Positions 32,644-42,298 of a stretch of 46,699 nt of DNA are shown here, piece by piece. The notes under the pieces are model-generated. The model saw only the letters and a list, made by a program, of their open reading frames with translations. It searched no databases and had not been told where the DNA came from. This stretch comes from Rikenellaceae bacterium (GTDB taxonomy: Bacteria; Bacteroidota; Bacteroidia; Bacteroidales; Rikenellaceae). Numbering within the stretch: position 1 is the stretch's first letter; each line of letters opens with the position of its first letter. The stretch is from the NCBI GenBank assembly GCA_902362705.1, contig CABIXK010000009.1, forward strand, positions 1 through 46,699, in the 5' to 3' direction. The translations under genes were made by a program, and so were the position numbers.

Positions 32644-33927
32644 TCAGTGCGTCCCGGCGGCCGCGGGCAGCGTCAGCGAGTCGAGCTGCGTGATGCGCTC
32701 CTCGGGCTTCACCTCGCCGTCGATCTCGGCCACGATGCGGTCGCGCACGTAGTCGAACAGCGCGCGGTTCTCCTCCGAGATCGGCTCCGAGGGCTCGGAG
32801 GGGATCTTCAGCGGATTGATCGGCTTGCCGCCCTTCCAGACGCGGTAGTCGAGGTGGGGCCCCGTGGAGGTGCCCGTCGAGCCGACGTAGCCGATCAGCT
32901 GCCCCTGCTGCACGCGCGACCCCTGGGCGATGCCCTTGGCGAAGCCGCTCAGGTGGAGGTAGCCCGTCTGCATGTTGTTGGCATGCTTGATCTTGAGCGT
33001 GTTGCCGCCACCGCCGCCCCAGCCTTTGAATATCACTACGCCGTCGGCCACGGCATGCACGGGCGTGCCCTTCGGAGCGGCGAAGTCGACGCCCGTGTGG
33101 GGGCGGTAGACCTTGTGCACGGGGTGGAGGCGGGCGTAGGAGAACTTGGAGCTGATGCGCGAATACTTGAGCGGCGCCTTGAGCATCTGCTTGCGCAGGC
33201 TCTTGCCGTCGGCCTCCCAGTACTGGATCTTGCCGCCCTGGCGGAAGGGGATGGCGTAGGTGTGCTTGTCGCCCTGCGAGAACTTGGCGCCCCAGATGCG
33301 GTCGATGCCCACCGAGACGCTGTCGTCGACGAAGCGCTCGTCGTAGACCACGGTGAACGAGTCGCCCTTCTGGATGTCGAAGAAGGAGATCGACCACTGG
33401 TAGATCTCCTCCAGCTCGGCCGCCAGCGCATAGGGGAGGTTTTCCCGCATGATGGCGCCCCAGAGCGACGAGCTGATCACGGCGCTCTTCTTCATGCGGC
33501 GCACGGTGCTCGGCTTGGCGTCGCGGCGGATCGATACCGAGTCGTCGTGGAAGCCGAAGACCACGTAGTCGGTGGTATTGCACTCGTAGGCCAGGTAGTC
33601 GAGGTGGGGCGTGTTGAGCGAATCCTCGTGGATGAAGAGGGTGTAGCGGTGCCCCGCGCGGATGTTGCGCAGGGGGAACTCCTCGCGTGCGGCGCGGTCG
33701 AGGCGGTCGACCGTCGCGGCCGTCACGCCCTGGCGCCCCAGGATGCCGCCCAGCGTCTCGCCCGGGGCGATCTCGGCTGTCTGGGTGCGGTAGAGGTCGG
33801 CGTCGATGCCGTAGAGCAGGTTGCGCGGCGCCTCGGGGGCCGCCTCTTCGGCCTCGGGGGCCGATCGGTCGCAGGCCGCGGCGGCGAGCGTCGCGGCGAG
33901 AAGGAGGGTTTTCAGCAGGTTCGTCAT
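32644..33927 (-). CDS. M23 family (LytM-like) metallopeptidase lipoprotein
   Basis: Probable peptidoglycan endopeptidase or its regulator, anchored in the envelope. The 427-aa product has a lipobox (AAAC, Cys19), an N-terminal region with a LysM/OapA-like stretch, and a C-terminal M23 domain. The zinc motif His277-Thr-Gly-Val-Asp281 is intact. The usual second HxH motif is His358-Leu-Asp360, so the zinc ligand His is replaced by Asp. I recall HLD also in other Bacteroidota M23 proteins, so it may be a lineage variant and not a dead enzyme. Its -7 promoter element ends only seven bases before the ATG. Confidence 0.88.
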   Translation of the reverse strand: MTNLLKTLLLAATLAAAACDRSAPEAEEAAPEAPRNLLYGIDADLYRTQTAEIAPGETLGGILGRQGVTAATVDRLDRAAREEFPLRNIRAGHRYTLFIHEDSLNTPHLDYLAYECNTTDYVVFGFHDDSVSIRRDAKPSTVRRMKKSAVISSSLWGAIMRENLPYALAAELEEIYQWSISFFDIQKGDSFTVVYDERFVDDSVSVGIDRIWGAKFSQGDKHTYAIPFRQGGKIQYWEADGKSLRKQMLKAPLKYSRISSKFSYARLHPVHKVYRPHTGVDFAAPKGTPVHAVADGVVIFKGWGGGGGNTLKIKHANNMQTGYLHLSGFAKGIAQGSRVQQGQLIGYVGSTGTSTGPHLDYRVWKGGKPINPLKIPSEPSEPISEENRALFDYVRDRIVAEIDGEVKPEERITQLDSLTLPAAAGTH

Positions 33928-33934
33928 CTCGATG

Positions 33935-33942
33935 CAAAGTTA
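33935..33942 (-). promoter_or_regulatory. -7 element of the M23 gene
   Basis: TAACTTTG on the minus strand, ending seven bases before the ATG at 33927, which implies a 5' leader of only a few nucleotides. No -33 TTG found. Confidence 0.6.
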
Positions 33943-34011
33943 AGAAAAAAACTCCGCACGCGGCCGCTTTATTGCCCCCGGGCGAAGTTTTCGGCGAATT
34001 GTCGGCCGAAA

Positions 34012-34043
34012 TTTGGCGCGGCGCGTAATTTTTATTACCTTTA
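34012..34043 (+). promoter_or_regulatory. lpxK promoter
   Basis: TTTG (34012-34015), then 20 nt, then TACCTTTA (34036-34043), one base off the -7 consensus. The ATG follows 28 nt later. Confidence 0.65.
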
Positions 34044-34071
34044 CCCGTTATCTGTACGTAATCGGGATAAG

Positions 34072-35115
34072 ATGCTGAATCTGCTGCTCGCACCGGCCGC
34101 CGCGCTCTACAAGTTGGGGGTGACTTTCCGTCACCGCCTCTTCGACTGGGGTCTGCTCAAAAGCGAGCGCTTCGACATCCCGATCGTCTGCGTGGGCAAC
34201 ATCACCGTGGGCGGTACGGGCAAGACCCCGATGGTGGAGATGATCGTCGACTACATGTCGCAGCACCACCGCGTGGCGGTGCTCTCGCGCGGCTACGGCC
34301 GGCGCACGAAGGGCTACCTCGAGGTGCGCGCCGACGCCCGCTACCGCGACGTGGGCGACGAGCCGCTGCAGATCAAGCGCAAGTTTCCCGAGGTGGTGGT
34401 GGTCGTGTGCGCCCGCCGCGCCGAGGGGATCCGCCGCCTGCAGGCCGAGCACCCGGAGGTCGACCTCATCGTCATGGACGACGGCTTCCAGCACCGCTAC
34501 GTCGAGCCGCGGGTCAACGTGGTGATGGTCGACGCCACGCGCCCGGTGCAGCACGACCGCATGCTGCCCCTCGGGTCGCTGCGCGACCTGCCCGAGCAGC
34601 TGCACCGCGCCCACTACTTCGTGGTGACCAAGTGTCCCGAGCCGATGGCCCCCATCGACCGGCGCATCCTGCGCAAAGTGCTCATTCAGGTCGCCTACCA
34701 GAGGGTCTACTTCACGCGCTTCGAGTCGTTCAACCCGCGCCCCGTGTTCCCGGGCGAGGCCCCCGAGGGTCAGTTCGCCCCCGGGCGGCAGGTGATCGGC
34801 CTGTCGGGCATCGGCAACCCCAAGCCCTTCCTGGCCACGCTCGCGGAGCGCTACCGCCTGGTCGCCGATCTGACGCTCGACGACCACCACGTCTACCGCG
34901 TGGGCGACGTGCGGGCGCTCACGGAGCTGCTCGCGCGCCATCCCGAAGCCGTGGTGGTGACTACCGAGAAGGACGCCGTGAAGCTCACCAACCGCGACAA
35001 ACTCCCCGCCGAACTGAGGAGCAGGCTCTACTACCTGCCCATCGATATTTCGTTCATAGAGGATTCGGCAACGGATTTTCTGCAAAAACTCGAAGAAGAT
35101 GTCAGAGGAAATTAA
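34072..35115 (+). CDS. lpxK: Tetraacyldisaccharide 4'-kinase
   Basis: Adds the 4'-phosphate to the lipid A precursor at the inner membrane, just before Kdo transfer; its pathway partners kdsA/B/D lie 25 kb away in this window. The 347-aa product has an N-terminal hydrophobic anchor and the extended Walker A CVGNITVGGTGKTP (about 40-53), then LSRGYGRRTKG, DEPLQIKRKFP and VMDDGFQHRYV, all family landmarks. It overlaps the PNP gene by 17 nt. Confidence 0.96.
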   Translation: MLNLLLAPAAALYKLGVTFRHRLFDWGLLKSERFDIPIVCVGNITVGGTGKTPMVEMIVDYMSQHHRVAVLSRGYGRRTKGYLEVRADARYRDVGDEPLQIKRKFPEVVVVVCARRAEGIRRLQAEHPEVDLIVMDDGFQHRYVEPRVNVVMVDATRPVQHDRMLPLGSLRDLPEQLHRAHYFVVTKCPEPMAPIDRRILRKVLIQVAYQRVYFTRFESFNPRPVFPGEAPEGQFAPGRQVIGLSGIGNPKPFLATLAERYRLVADLTLDDHHVYRVGDVRALTELLARHPEAVVVTTEKDAVKLTNRDKLPAELRSRLYYLPIDISFIEDSATDFLQKLEEDVRGN

Positions 35116-35905
35116 GAAAACCGCGGCCTGGATCGAGGCGCGGATCGAGGGCTTCCGTCCCGAGGTGGGCATTGTCCTCGGCACGGGACTGGGCGACTTC
35201 GCCGACCGCATCGAGGCCCGCTACGTATTCGAATACAAGGAGATTCCCGGCTTCCCCCTATCGACGGTCGAGGGCCACAAGGGGCGCCTGATCTTCGGCC
35301 GGATCGAGGGCCGGCGCGTGGTGGCCATGCAGGGCCGCTTCCACTACTACGAGGGCTACACCATGCGTCAGGTGACCTTCCCCGTGCGCGTGATGGCGCT
35401 GCTGGGCATCGGCTGTCTCTTCGTGTCGAACGCCTCGGGCGGCATCAACCCCACGTTCCGCGTGGGCGACCTGATGCTCATCACCGACCACATCAATCTG
35501 ATGCCCAACCCGCTCATCGGCCCCAACATGGCCGAGTTCGGGCCCCGCTTCCCCGACATGCACAACTGCTACGACAAGACCCTGATCGCCCGCGCCACGG
35601 CCATCGCCGAGCGCGAGGGGATCAAGCTCCAGTACGGCGTCTACGTCGGCGGCACGGGCCCCACGTTCGAGACGCAGGCCGAGTACCGCTACTTCAAGAC
35701 GATCGGCGGCGACGCGGTGGGCATGTCGACCGTGCCCGAGGTGATCGTGGCGCGCCACATGTCGGTGCCCGTGTTCGGGGTGTCGGTCATCACCAACTGC
35801 GGGCTGTCGGACGAGGTGGGCGACCACGACGACGTGCAGCTCCAGGGCCGCCGCGCCGGAGCGCGCATGGAGCGGCTGTTCCGCGAAATGATTAAAACAC
35901 TCTGA
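35099..35905 (+). CDS. Purine nucleoside phosphorylase (trimeric type)
   Basis: Splits purine nucleosides (guanosine, inosine) with phosphate in purine salvage. The 268-aa product matches the trimeric PNP family: IVLGTGLGDFAD (phosphate loop), MQGRFHYYEGYTM, VSNASGGINP, ITDHINLM and GGTGPTFETQAEYR. VITNCGLSDEV closes the active-site side. The start overlaps lpxK by 17 nt and the stop is two bases before the ssb ATG, so the three genes are coupled. The E. coli xapA or human PNP type is a better comparison than hexameric DeoD. Confidence 0.94.
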   Translation: MSEEIKKTAAWIEARIEGFRPEVGIVLGTGLGDFADRIEARYVFEYKEIPGFPLSTVEGHKGRLIFGRIEGRRVVAMQGRFHYYEGYTMRQVTFPVRVMALLGIGCLFVSNASGGINPTFRVGDLMLITDHINLMPNPLIGPNMAEFGPRFPDMHNCYDKTLIARATAIAEREGIKLQYGVYVGGTGPTFETQAEYRYFKTIGGDAVGMSTVPEVIVARHMSVPVFGVSVITNCGLSDEVGDHDDVQLQGRRAGARMERLFREMIKTL

Positions 35906-35907
35906 AG

Positions 35908-36513
35908 ATGGTAAACAAAGTCATACTGATCGGCAACGTGGGCATCGACCCCGAGGTGCGCACGCTCGAGGGCGGCGCCAAGGTGGCCCGCGTGCGTCTG
36001 GCCACGACCGAACGCATCTACGACCGTCAGGCGGGCGAAACCAAAGAGCATACTGAGTGGCACACCGTCACGCTCTGGCGCGGCCTGGCCGACGTGGTCG
36101 ACCGCTTCGTGCGCAAGGGGTCGCAGATCTACGTCGAGGGGCGCCTGCGCACCCGCGAGTGGATGGACAAGGAGAACAACAAGCGCTATACGACCGAGAT
36201 CCTGGCCGACACGATGAACCTGCTGGGCCGCCGGTCCGACAATCCGGCCTCGTCGGAGGGCGGCAGCTTCTCGGGCACCTACGGCCAGCAGCAGGCGGGC
36301 GGATACGGTGCCGGGTCGGGTGCTTCGGGCGCTTCCAGCAGCGGCTCCTTCGGTTCCGGCGCCTCGGGCGGCGGTTACGGGGCTGCCGGCTCGGCGGGGT
36401 ACGGCGCCGGCGAGGGTGCCGGCTCGGGCATGGGGGCGGCTGCGGCTTCGCGGCCGGCGGCATCTTCGGCGCCCGCAGCGCCGGCGGAGGATCCCGACGA
36501 TCTGCCCTTCTGA
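35908..36513 (+). CDS. ssb: Single-stranded DNA-binding protein
   Basis: Coats single-stranded DNA during replication and repair. The 201-aa product has an N-terminal OB fold (1-110) starting VNKVILIGNVGIDPEVR with EHTEWHTVTLWRGLADVV. A long Gly/Ser/Ala linker (about 115-190, rich in GSGASG) follows. The acidic tip DDPDDLPF-like end (EDPDDLPF) recruits partner proteins. The linker is longer than in E. coli SSB. Terminator follows at 36596. Confidence 0.96.
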   Translation: MVNKVILIGNVGIDPEVRTLEGGAKVARVRLATTERIYDRQAGETKEHTEWHTVTLWRGLADVVDRFVRKGSQIYVEGRLRTREWMDKENNKRYTTEILADTMNLLGRRSDNPASSEGGSFSGTYGQQQAGGYGAGSGASGASSSGSFGSGASGGGYGAAGSAGYGAGEGAGSGMGAAAASRPAASSAPAAPAEDPDDLPF

Positions 36514-36595
36514 CGCGACATGGGGGCGGATTGCGCTCCCTTATGATTCGTTGCGGCGCTCATTCCGGCTTTCGGGCCGGGAGCGCGATTGATAT

Positions 36596-36625
36596 GGGAA
36601 GCCTTTCGGGGCTTCCCGTTTTTTT
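36596..36625 (+). terminator. Terminator of the lpxK-PNP-ssb operon
   Basis: GGGAAGCC and GGCTTCCC form an 8-bp stem followed by G and seven T residues; textbook intrinsic terminator 82 nt after the ssb stop. Confidence 0.9.
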
Positions 36626-37028
36626 GTGTGGGCTGCGCAGTTGCAATGAATAATGTATAATGGGTGGGCGGCCTATTTTCATTTTCAATTTTCCACTTTC
36701 CATTTTCAACTCCTTTTCGGTCCGCAGCCAGCGCCCGGCTAAGAGCCGGGATTCCCTATTGGAGTTTTGCAGCTCGCAGCCAGCGGAGGCGCTCGGGAGG
36801 CGCAACCGACAGAGCAGCCCTCCGCCCGCCGTGGCTACGGGCTGCCGGTCTGCGGCCGCCGGTCAGCGAAAAAACTCCCTTTGCCGGCTGGGGCGGTCGC
36901 GCCAAAGGGACGAAGCCGGAGGCTTCGGAGAAGTAATAAAGTAAAAAGTGAGAAGTGAGAAGTGAGGGTGCGCCCGCGAGCCGATAACGCACGAGGGGCG
37001 AGGTCCCAAACCGGCCTCGCCCCGTTGC
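36626..37028. repeat. Repeat island between ssb and the SDR gene
   Basis: In order: AATGAATAATG words and the TTTTCAATTTTCC heptads (36645-36715); a GC-rich block with a diverged GTAGCC-type unit (about 36770-36850); the short CCCTTTGCCGG copy (36876-36928); and AGTGAGA heptads (36930-36966). No credible gene. Layout and words mirror the island at 15669-16290. Confidence 0.75.
36876..36928. repeat. CCCTTTGCCGG inverted repeat, copy 3 (internally deleted)
   Basis: Same left arm as at 16026 but missing 16 nt (the inner hairpin's right side and most of the right arm), so only CAAAGGGACGAAGCCGG remains of the right side. Confidence 0.75.
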
Positions 37029-37763
37029 TTATGCCTTGTTGCGCACCTTGAGCCGCACCCACAGCCACTGCGGAATGAGGCGCCAGAGGGCGACCAGCAG
37101 CGCATAGCGGCGGTCGATGACCACGCGGCGGCGTCCGCTGTCGAGCGCCCGCACGATGCGCTCGGCCACGGCCCGCGGCTCCATGAGCAGCGGATAGCTG
37201 TGCGAGCGGTTGAGCAGCGGCGTTGAGACGAAGCCCGGGCGAATGTCGGTGAAGCGGATCGGCAGCCCCTCCATGCGGGCGAGCTGGTCCAGCGCGTCGA
37301 GGTAGGTATACTGCATGCGCTTGGAGGCGGAGTAGGCCGGGGCGCTGCCCAGGCCGCGCGTGCCGGCGATCGAGCTGATGGCTGCGATGCGCCCGCCGTA
37401 GTGGCTGCGCATCCACCCGAAGGCTGCCGTGACCATCCGCACGAACCCCTCGCCGTTGGTGCGCAGCGTGGCGATCTCGATGTCGGGGTGGAGCTCGAGG
37501 TTGCGGCTGCCCACGCCCGACGAGTGGAGGTAGATGTCCATGCCGCCCAGCCGCTCGACGAGGCTCAGCAGCCGCGCGGGGGCGTCGTCGTCGAGGATGT
37601 CGATGCGCTCGGTGACCACGCGCTCGGGGGCCTCGGAGGCGAGGGCGGCCAGTGCCTCGACGTTGCGTCCGGCGGCGCCGACGCGCCACCCCTTCCGGAT
37701 GTAAAGCCGGGCGACTTCGAGGCCGATGCCCGAGGTGGCGCCCATGATGAGGATGCGTTTCAT
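37029..37763 (-). CDS. SDR family oxidoreductase
   Basis: A 244-aa NAD(P)-dependent short-chain dehydrogenase. It has the dinucleotide loop GATSGIG (8-14), the catalytic set Ser131 (ISSIAG), Tyr144 and Lys148 (YSASK), and a DIRPGFVSTPLL segment after the active site. The C-terminal RRYALLVALWRLIPQWLWVRLKVRNKA is basic and hydrophobic, as in membrane-associated SDRs of lipid or sterol type. The substrate is unknown. The ATG at 37763 begins the Rossmann strand; a longer ORF upstream crosses the broken gene next door. Confidence 0.9.
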   Translation of the reverse strand: MKRILIMGATSGIGLEVARLYIRKGWRVGAAGRNVEALAALASEAPERVVTERIDILDDDAPARLLSLVERLGGMDIYLHSSGVGSRNLELHPDIEIATLRTNGEGFVRMVTAAFGWMRSHYGGRIAAISSIAGTRGLGSAPAYSASKRMQYTYLDALDQLARMEGLPIRFTDIRPGFVSTPLLNRSHSYPLLMEPRAVAERIVRALDSGRRRVVIDRRYALLVALWRLIPQWLWVRLKVRNKA

Positions 37764-37780
37764 GGTCTGTCGTTCGGTTC

Positions 37781-38126
37781 TTATTGGAGGTGCGGGGTGC
37801 AAATCCGATGCCGGAGCGGTGTCGGAGGGTGAAAAACGCGCGGACGGGGCCGTCGCGCGCATCTGTGCGGCCGGAGGGGCAGGCGCAGCAGGTAGTGCTT
37901 GGTGCGGAGGGCCCTGCCCTCGGCGTCGGATAGGTAGTCGTAGCGCCAGGCCTCGGTCCGCTGGCCGAAGTCGAAGACCACGCCGCTGCGCGCGACGCTG
38001 GGCTCGGCGTCGGCGATGATCTCGCAGTAGAGCCACTCGGGCTCAGCCGCGACGGGGTCGGGGAGCGCGCGCTGCGCCCGGCACGATGCCGGCGGCGAGG
38101 GCGAGCAGGAGGATAGCAAGTCTCAT
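37781..38126 (-). pseudogene. Frameshifted small secreted protein remnant
   Basis: Starting at ATG 38126, five bases after the dCMP deaminase stop, one frame encodes a signal peptide (MRLAILLLALAAGIVPG) and then stops at 38043. A second frame, entered within the GCGCGCGC tract near 38068-38075, continues as AAEPEWLYCEIIADAEP and SGVVFDFGQRTEAWRYD. This resembles a common Bacteroidota small secreted protein of unknown function with YCEI and DFGQ landmarks. The expected C-terminus of that family is absent; after LRTKHYLLRLPLRP the sequence turns arginine/proline rich. It appears both frameshifted and truncated; a sequencing error could explain only the first. Confidence 0.45.
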
Positions 38127-38131
38127 GGTCG

Positions 38132-38563
38132 TCAGTTTTCGTCGGTCTGCACGCACTCGATGCCCACGCGGCGCAGCAGGTCGAGCCCCTCCTCCGAGCG
38201 GTAGTCCTCCGCGTAGACCACGCGGCGGATGCCCGCCTGGATGATGAGCTTTGAGCACTCGATGCAGGGCGCGGCGGTGATGTAGAGCGTCGAGCCGTCG
38301 CAGTTGTTGGCCGACTTGGCCACCTTGGTGATGGCGTTGGCCTCGGCGTGCAGCACGTAGGGCTTCGTGCGCCCCGCCTCGTCCTCGCAGATGTTCTCGA
38401 AGCCCGAGGGGGTGCCGTTGTAGCCGTCGGAGATGATCATCTGGTCCTTGACGATCAGCGCCCCCACCTTGCGGCGCACGCAGTAGGAGTTTTCGGCCCA
38501 GATGCGCGCCATGCGCAGGTAGCGTTTGTCGAGCTGCCGCTGCTTCTCTTCCTGATAACCCAT
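38132..38563 (-). CDS. dCMP deaminase family zinc enzyme
   Basis: Deaminates deoxycytidylate to dUMP, feeding thymidylate synthesis. The 143-aa product carries the zinc and catalytic residues His72-Ala-Glu74 (LHAEANAI) and Cys100-Ile-Glu-Cys103 (PCIEC), plus GYNGTPSG typical of ComEB-type enzymes. It lies 83 nt after secA on the same strand and five bases before the broken secreted-protein gene. The ComEB name is tied to competence in Bacillus, but nothing here points to that role. Confidence 0.93.
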   Translation of the reverse strand: MGYQEEKQRQLDKRYLRMARIWAENSYCVRRKVGALIVKDQMIISDGYNGTPSGFENICEDEAGRTKPYVLHAEANAITKVAKSANNCDGSTLYITAAPCIECSKLIIQAGIRRVVYAEDYRSEEGLDLLRRVGIECVQTDEN

Positions 38564-38646
38564 AGGTCGCTCTCGTTTGCCGGATGAAGACCGCCGCCTG
38601 CCGCCGGGGCGTGCCGCGCAGGCGGAGGTCGCTCTTCCGAGGGTCG

Positions 38647-41600
38647 TTACATGCCTTTGCCGTGGCAGTTCTTGTACTTCTTGCCCGAGCCGCAGGGGCA
38701 GGGGTCGTTGCGGCCGATCTTCTTCTCGGCCTGGATCGGCATGGGCTTCTGACGCTCGCCCTGCCCGGCCTGCGCCGCGGCCTGCATGCGCGAAGCCTGG
38801 AGCTTGTTGACGTCGACCTTGGCCTGCTGCTCGCGCTGGCGCTGCACCGCCTCGGCGTTCTGGTCGCGCACGGGGATGTAGGCCTTGCCCAGGATCGAGA
38901 GCACCTCGCGGTTGACCTTCACGAGCATTTTCGAGAAGAGCCCGAACGACTCGAACTTGTAGATCAGCAGCGGGTCCTTCTGCTCGTAGGAGGCGTTCTG
39001 CACGCTCTGGCGCAGGTCGTCCATCTCGCGCAGGTGCTCGCGCCAGGCATCGTCGATCGAGGTGAACATCACCACCTTGGAGAAGACCTTGTAGATCTCG
39101 GCCCCGTCGGTCTGCTGGCAGCGGCGCAGATTCACCGGCACGTTGAAGCCCAGGTGGCCGTCGGTGATCGGGAAGTAGATGTTCGAGTCGAGCTGCTCCT
39201 TGCGCTCCTCGTAGATGCGCTCCATGACGGGCCGCACGGTGTCGGCCACGGCCTTGGCGCGGCGCGCGTAAGCCGCCTTGAGGTCGGCGACGATCGCCTC
39301 GACCAGCTCTTCGGGCTTGGCTGCCGCGTAGGCCGCCTCGTCCAGCGTGGGCTCGACGGCCACCTCGCGGATGAGCTCGAAGCGGAACTCCTCGAACTCG
39401 ATGCCGCGGTGCTCCTCGACGAAGTTCTCGGCGTAGTCGTACATGATGTTGTTCAGGTCGATCTCCACCCGCTCGCCGTAGAGTGCGTGGCGGCGGCGCG
39501 TGTAGATCACCTCGCGCTGCGAGTTCATCACGTCGTCGTACTCCAGCAGGCGCTTGCGGATGCCGAAGTTGTTCTCCTCGACCTTCTTCTGCGCGCGCTC
39601 GATGGCCTTGGTCATCATGCCGGCCTGGATCACCTCGCCCTCCTTCAGACCCATGCGGTCCATCATCGTGGCGATGCGGCCCGAGCCGAACAGACGCATC
39701 AGGTCGTCCTCGAGCGAGACGAAGAACTGCGACGAGCCCGGGTCGCCCTGACGGCCCGCGCGGCCGCGCAGCTGGCGGTCGACGCGGCGGCTCTCGTGGC
39801 GCTCGGTGCCGATGATCGCAAGACCGCCGGCGGCCTTCACCTCGGCCGTGAGCTTGATGTCGGTACCGCGGCCGGCCATGTTGGTGGCGATGGTCACCTG
39901 GCCCGAGCGGCCCGCCTCGGCGACGACCTGCGCCTCGAGCGCGTGCTGCTTGGCGTTGAGCACGTTGTGCTTGATGCCGCGCAGCTTGAGCATGCGGCTC
40001 AGCAGCTCCGAAATCTCGACCGACGTGGTGCCGACCAGCACCGGCCGGCCCTCGCCCACGAGCTTGACGATCTCGTCGATCACGGCGTTGTATTTCTCGC
40101 GCTTGGTCTTGTAGACCAGGTCCTGGCGGTCGTCGCGGATGACGGGACGGTTGGTCGGGATGACCACCACGTCGAGCTTGTAGATCGACCAGAACTCCGA
40201 AGCCTCGGTCTCGGCCGTACCGGTCATGCCCGCGAGCTTGTGGTACATGCGGAAGTAGTTCTGGAGGGTGATGGTGGCGAAGGTCTGCGTGGCGGCCTCG
40301 ACCTTCACGTGCTCCTTGGCCTCGATGGCCTGGTGCAGGCCGTCGGAGTAGCGGCGACCCTCGAGGATGCGGCCCGTCTGCTCGTCGACGATCTTCACCT
40401 TGTTGTCCATCACCACGTACTCGATGTCCTTCTCGAACATGGCGAAGGCCTTGAGCAGCTGGTGCACCGTGTGCACGCGCTCCGACTTGACGGAGTAGTC
40501 GTTGATCACCGCGTCGCGGCGCTGCGCCTTCTCCTCGGCCGTCGCCCCGCTCTTCTCGATCTCGGCCACCTCGGCGCCGATGTCGGGCAGCACGAAGAAG
40601 CCGTCCTCGTTGAAGAACTTCGAGAGCGCCTCGTGGCCCTTGTCGGTGAGCTCCACCGAGTTAAGCTTCTCGTCGATGACGAAGAAGAGCTCGTCCGTGA
40701 TCTCCGGCATGCGGCGGTTGTTGTCCTGCATGTAGGTGTTCTCGGTCTTCTGCATCAGCGCCTTGACACCCGTCTCCGAGAGGTATTTGATCAGCGGCTT
40801 GTACTTGGGAAGACCCTTGTGCACGCGGTAGAGCTTCACGCCGCCCTCCTCGTTCTTGCCCTCGCCGATGAGCGTGCGGGCCTCGGCCAGCAGCGCCGTG
40901 ACGAAGTTCTTCTGCAGGTTGTAGAGGTGCTCGATGGCCGGGCGGTACTGCTCGAAGAGCTGGTCGTCGCCCTTGGGCACGGGACCCGAGATGATCAGAG
41001 GCGTGCGGGCGTCGTCGATCAGCACCGAGTCGACCTCGTCGACGATGGCGAAGTGGTGCTTGCGCTGCACCAGGTCCTTGGGCGACGAGGCCATGTTGTC
41101 GCGCAGGTAGTCGAAGCCGTATTCGTTGTTCGTGCCGAAGGTGATGTCGGCCATGTAGGCGCGTCGGCGGGCGTCGGAGTTGGGCTGCGTGTCGTCGATG
41201 CAGGCCACCGACAGACCGTGGAACTCATACATCGGGCCCATCCACTCGGAGTCGCGCTTGGCCAGGTAGTTGTTGACCGTCACCAGGTGCACGCCCTTGC
41301 GGGCCAGTGCGTTGAGGAATACGGGGAGCGTCGCCACGAGGGTCTTGCCCTCGCCCGTGGCCATCTCGGCGATCTTGCCCTTGTGGAGCACCACGCCGCC
41401 GAAGAGCTGCACGTCGTAGTGGATCATGTCCCACCGCAGGTCGTTGCCGCCGGCGGTCCAGTGGGTGGCGTAGACGGCCTTGTCGCCCTCGATGCGCACG
41501 AAATCCTTCGTCGCGGCCAGGTCGCGGTCGAAGTCGTTGGCCGTGACCACCACCTCGTCGCTCTGGGCGAAGCGGCGCGCCGTGTCTTTCATGATGGCGA

Positions 41601-41940
41601 AGGCCTCGGGCAGGATCTCGTCGAGCTTCTCCTCGATGCGTTCGTCGATGCGCTTGGTGGTCTGGTCGATCTCCTTGGAGATGCGCTCCTTCTCGTCGAG
41701 CGTCGTCTCGGCCAGCTCGAGGCGGGCCTTCAGCTCGACGATGCGGGCCTCGTCTTCGGCGATGAAGTCGGCGATGGCCTTTTTCAGCGCCTCGCTGCGC
41801 GCGCGCAGCTCGTCGTTCGACAGCGCCTCGATCGAGGGGTAGACGGCTTTGATTTTTTGGAGATAGGGTTCGATCTCCTTGCGGTCCTTGTCGGCCTTCG
41901 AGCCGAAAATGGTCTTGATGATGCTTGCGAGTATATCCAT
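38647..41940 (-). CDS. secA: Preprotein translocase ATPase SecA
   Basis: ATP-driven motor that pushes preproteins through SecYEG. The 1097-aa product is longer than E. coli SecA (901), as is usual for Bacteroidota. The extra length is mostly an extended coiled-coil near residues 40-120 and insertions. Motifs: [14 protein letters not shown] (Walker A, about 193-206), [45 protein letters not shown], and the C-terminal zinc site [16 protein letters not shown]. The ATG at 41940 begins [15 protein letters not shown]; the ORF's upstream Met crosses the promoter. Confidence 0.98.
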   Translation of the reverse strand: MDILASIIKTIFGSKADKDRKEIEPYLQKIKAVYPSIEALSNDELRARSEALKKAIADFIAEDEARIVELKARLELAETTLDEKERISKEIDQTTKRIDERIEEKLDEILPEAFAIMKDTARRFAQSDEVVVTANDFDRDLAATKDFVRIEGDKAVYATHWTAGGNDLRWDMIHYDVQLFGGVVLHKGKIAEMATGEGKTLVATLPVFLNALARKGVHLVTVNNYLAKRDSEWMGPMYEFHGLSVACIDDTQPNSDARRRAYMADITFGTNNEYGFDYLRDNMASSPKDLVQRKHHFAIVDEVDSVLIDDARTPLIISGPVPKGDDQLFEQYRPAIEHLYNLQKNFVTALLAEARTLIGEGKNEEGGVKLYRVHKGLPKYKPLIKYLSETGVKALMQKTENTYMQDNNRRMPEITDELFFVIDEKLNSVELTDKGHEALSKFFNEDGFFVLPDIGAEVAEIEKSGATAEEKAQRRDAVINDYSVKSERVHTVHQLLKAFAMFEKDIEYVVMDNKVKIVDEQTGRILEGRRYSDGLHQAIEAKEHVKVEAATQTFATITLQNYFRMYHKLAGMTGTAETEASEFWSIYKLDVVVIPTNRPVIRDDRQDLVYKTKREKYNAVIDEIVKLVGEGRPVLVGTTSVEISELLSRMLKLRGIKHNVLNAKQHALEAQVVAEAGRSGQVTIATNMAGRGTDIKLTAEVKAAGGLAIIGTERHESRRVDRQLRGRAGRQGDPGSSQFFVSLEDDLMRLFGSGRIATMMDRMGLKEGEVIQAGMMTKAIERAQKKVEENNFGIRKRLLEYDDVMNSQREVIYTRRRHALYGERVEIDLNNIMYDYAENFVEEHRGIEFEEFRFELIREVAVEPTLDEAAYAAAKPEELVEAIVADLKAAYARRAKAVADTVRPVMERIYEERKEQLDSNIYFPITDGHLGFNVPVNLRRCQQTDGAEIYKVFSKVVMFTSIDDAWREHLREMDDLRQSVQNASYEQKDPLLIYKFESFGLFSKMLVKVNREVLSILGKAYIPVRDQNAEAVQRQREQQAKVDVNKLQASRMQAAAQAGQGERQKPMPIQAEKKIGRNDPCPCGSGKKYKNCHGKGM

Positions 41941-42002
41941 AGATGCGTTCGTTGTTTTCGCGGTTGCTCCGGCCTCGGAGTTCGGTCGGGCCGGAAATCT
42001 TA

Positions 42003-42033
42003 CAAAAATAGTGATTTTCCGCCACATCTCCAA
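42003..42033 (-). promoter_or_regulatory. secA promoter
   Basis: TTG (42033-42031, minus strand), 20 nt, then TATTTTTG (42010-42003). The ATG follows after 62 nt of leader. Confidence 0.75.
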
Positions 42034-42298
42034 GCCCGCAGGGCGAAAGCGGCCGCCTCGGGCCGTTTGTGTTTCAAGGGAGGGCGGAATGGTGCGAAGA
42101 GGCCCCCTTCGGCAGAGGCTGCGGGCGGGTGCGGAGGGAGGATGGCGGGGCGGGTGTCAGGGGAGCTGGAGCAAGGTTAGGGGAGGGCGCCGGGGCGGAT
42201 GTCGGGGGGAGGAGACGCCGGGTGTATGCCGCGGTGAGGATGGCGATGCGGTCATCGGGCGGAGCCGGGGAGGATGCCGCGGTGCGGGCGCTGGGGCG
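42034..42298. other. GC-rich gap between secA promoter and the DUF2851 stop
   Basis: About 265 bp of purine-rich, GC-rich DNA (words such as GGGGAGG and GCGGGTG recur). I see no gene, terminator hairpin with a U-run, or match to the repeat families described elsewhere. Confidence 0.5.

Noticed and set aside
38584..42180. 1198-aa plus-strand ORF antisense to secA
   Set aside because: Valine/leucine/histidine-rich antisense shadow with no start signal; secA itself is unambiguous.
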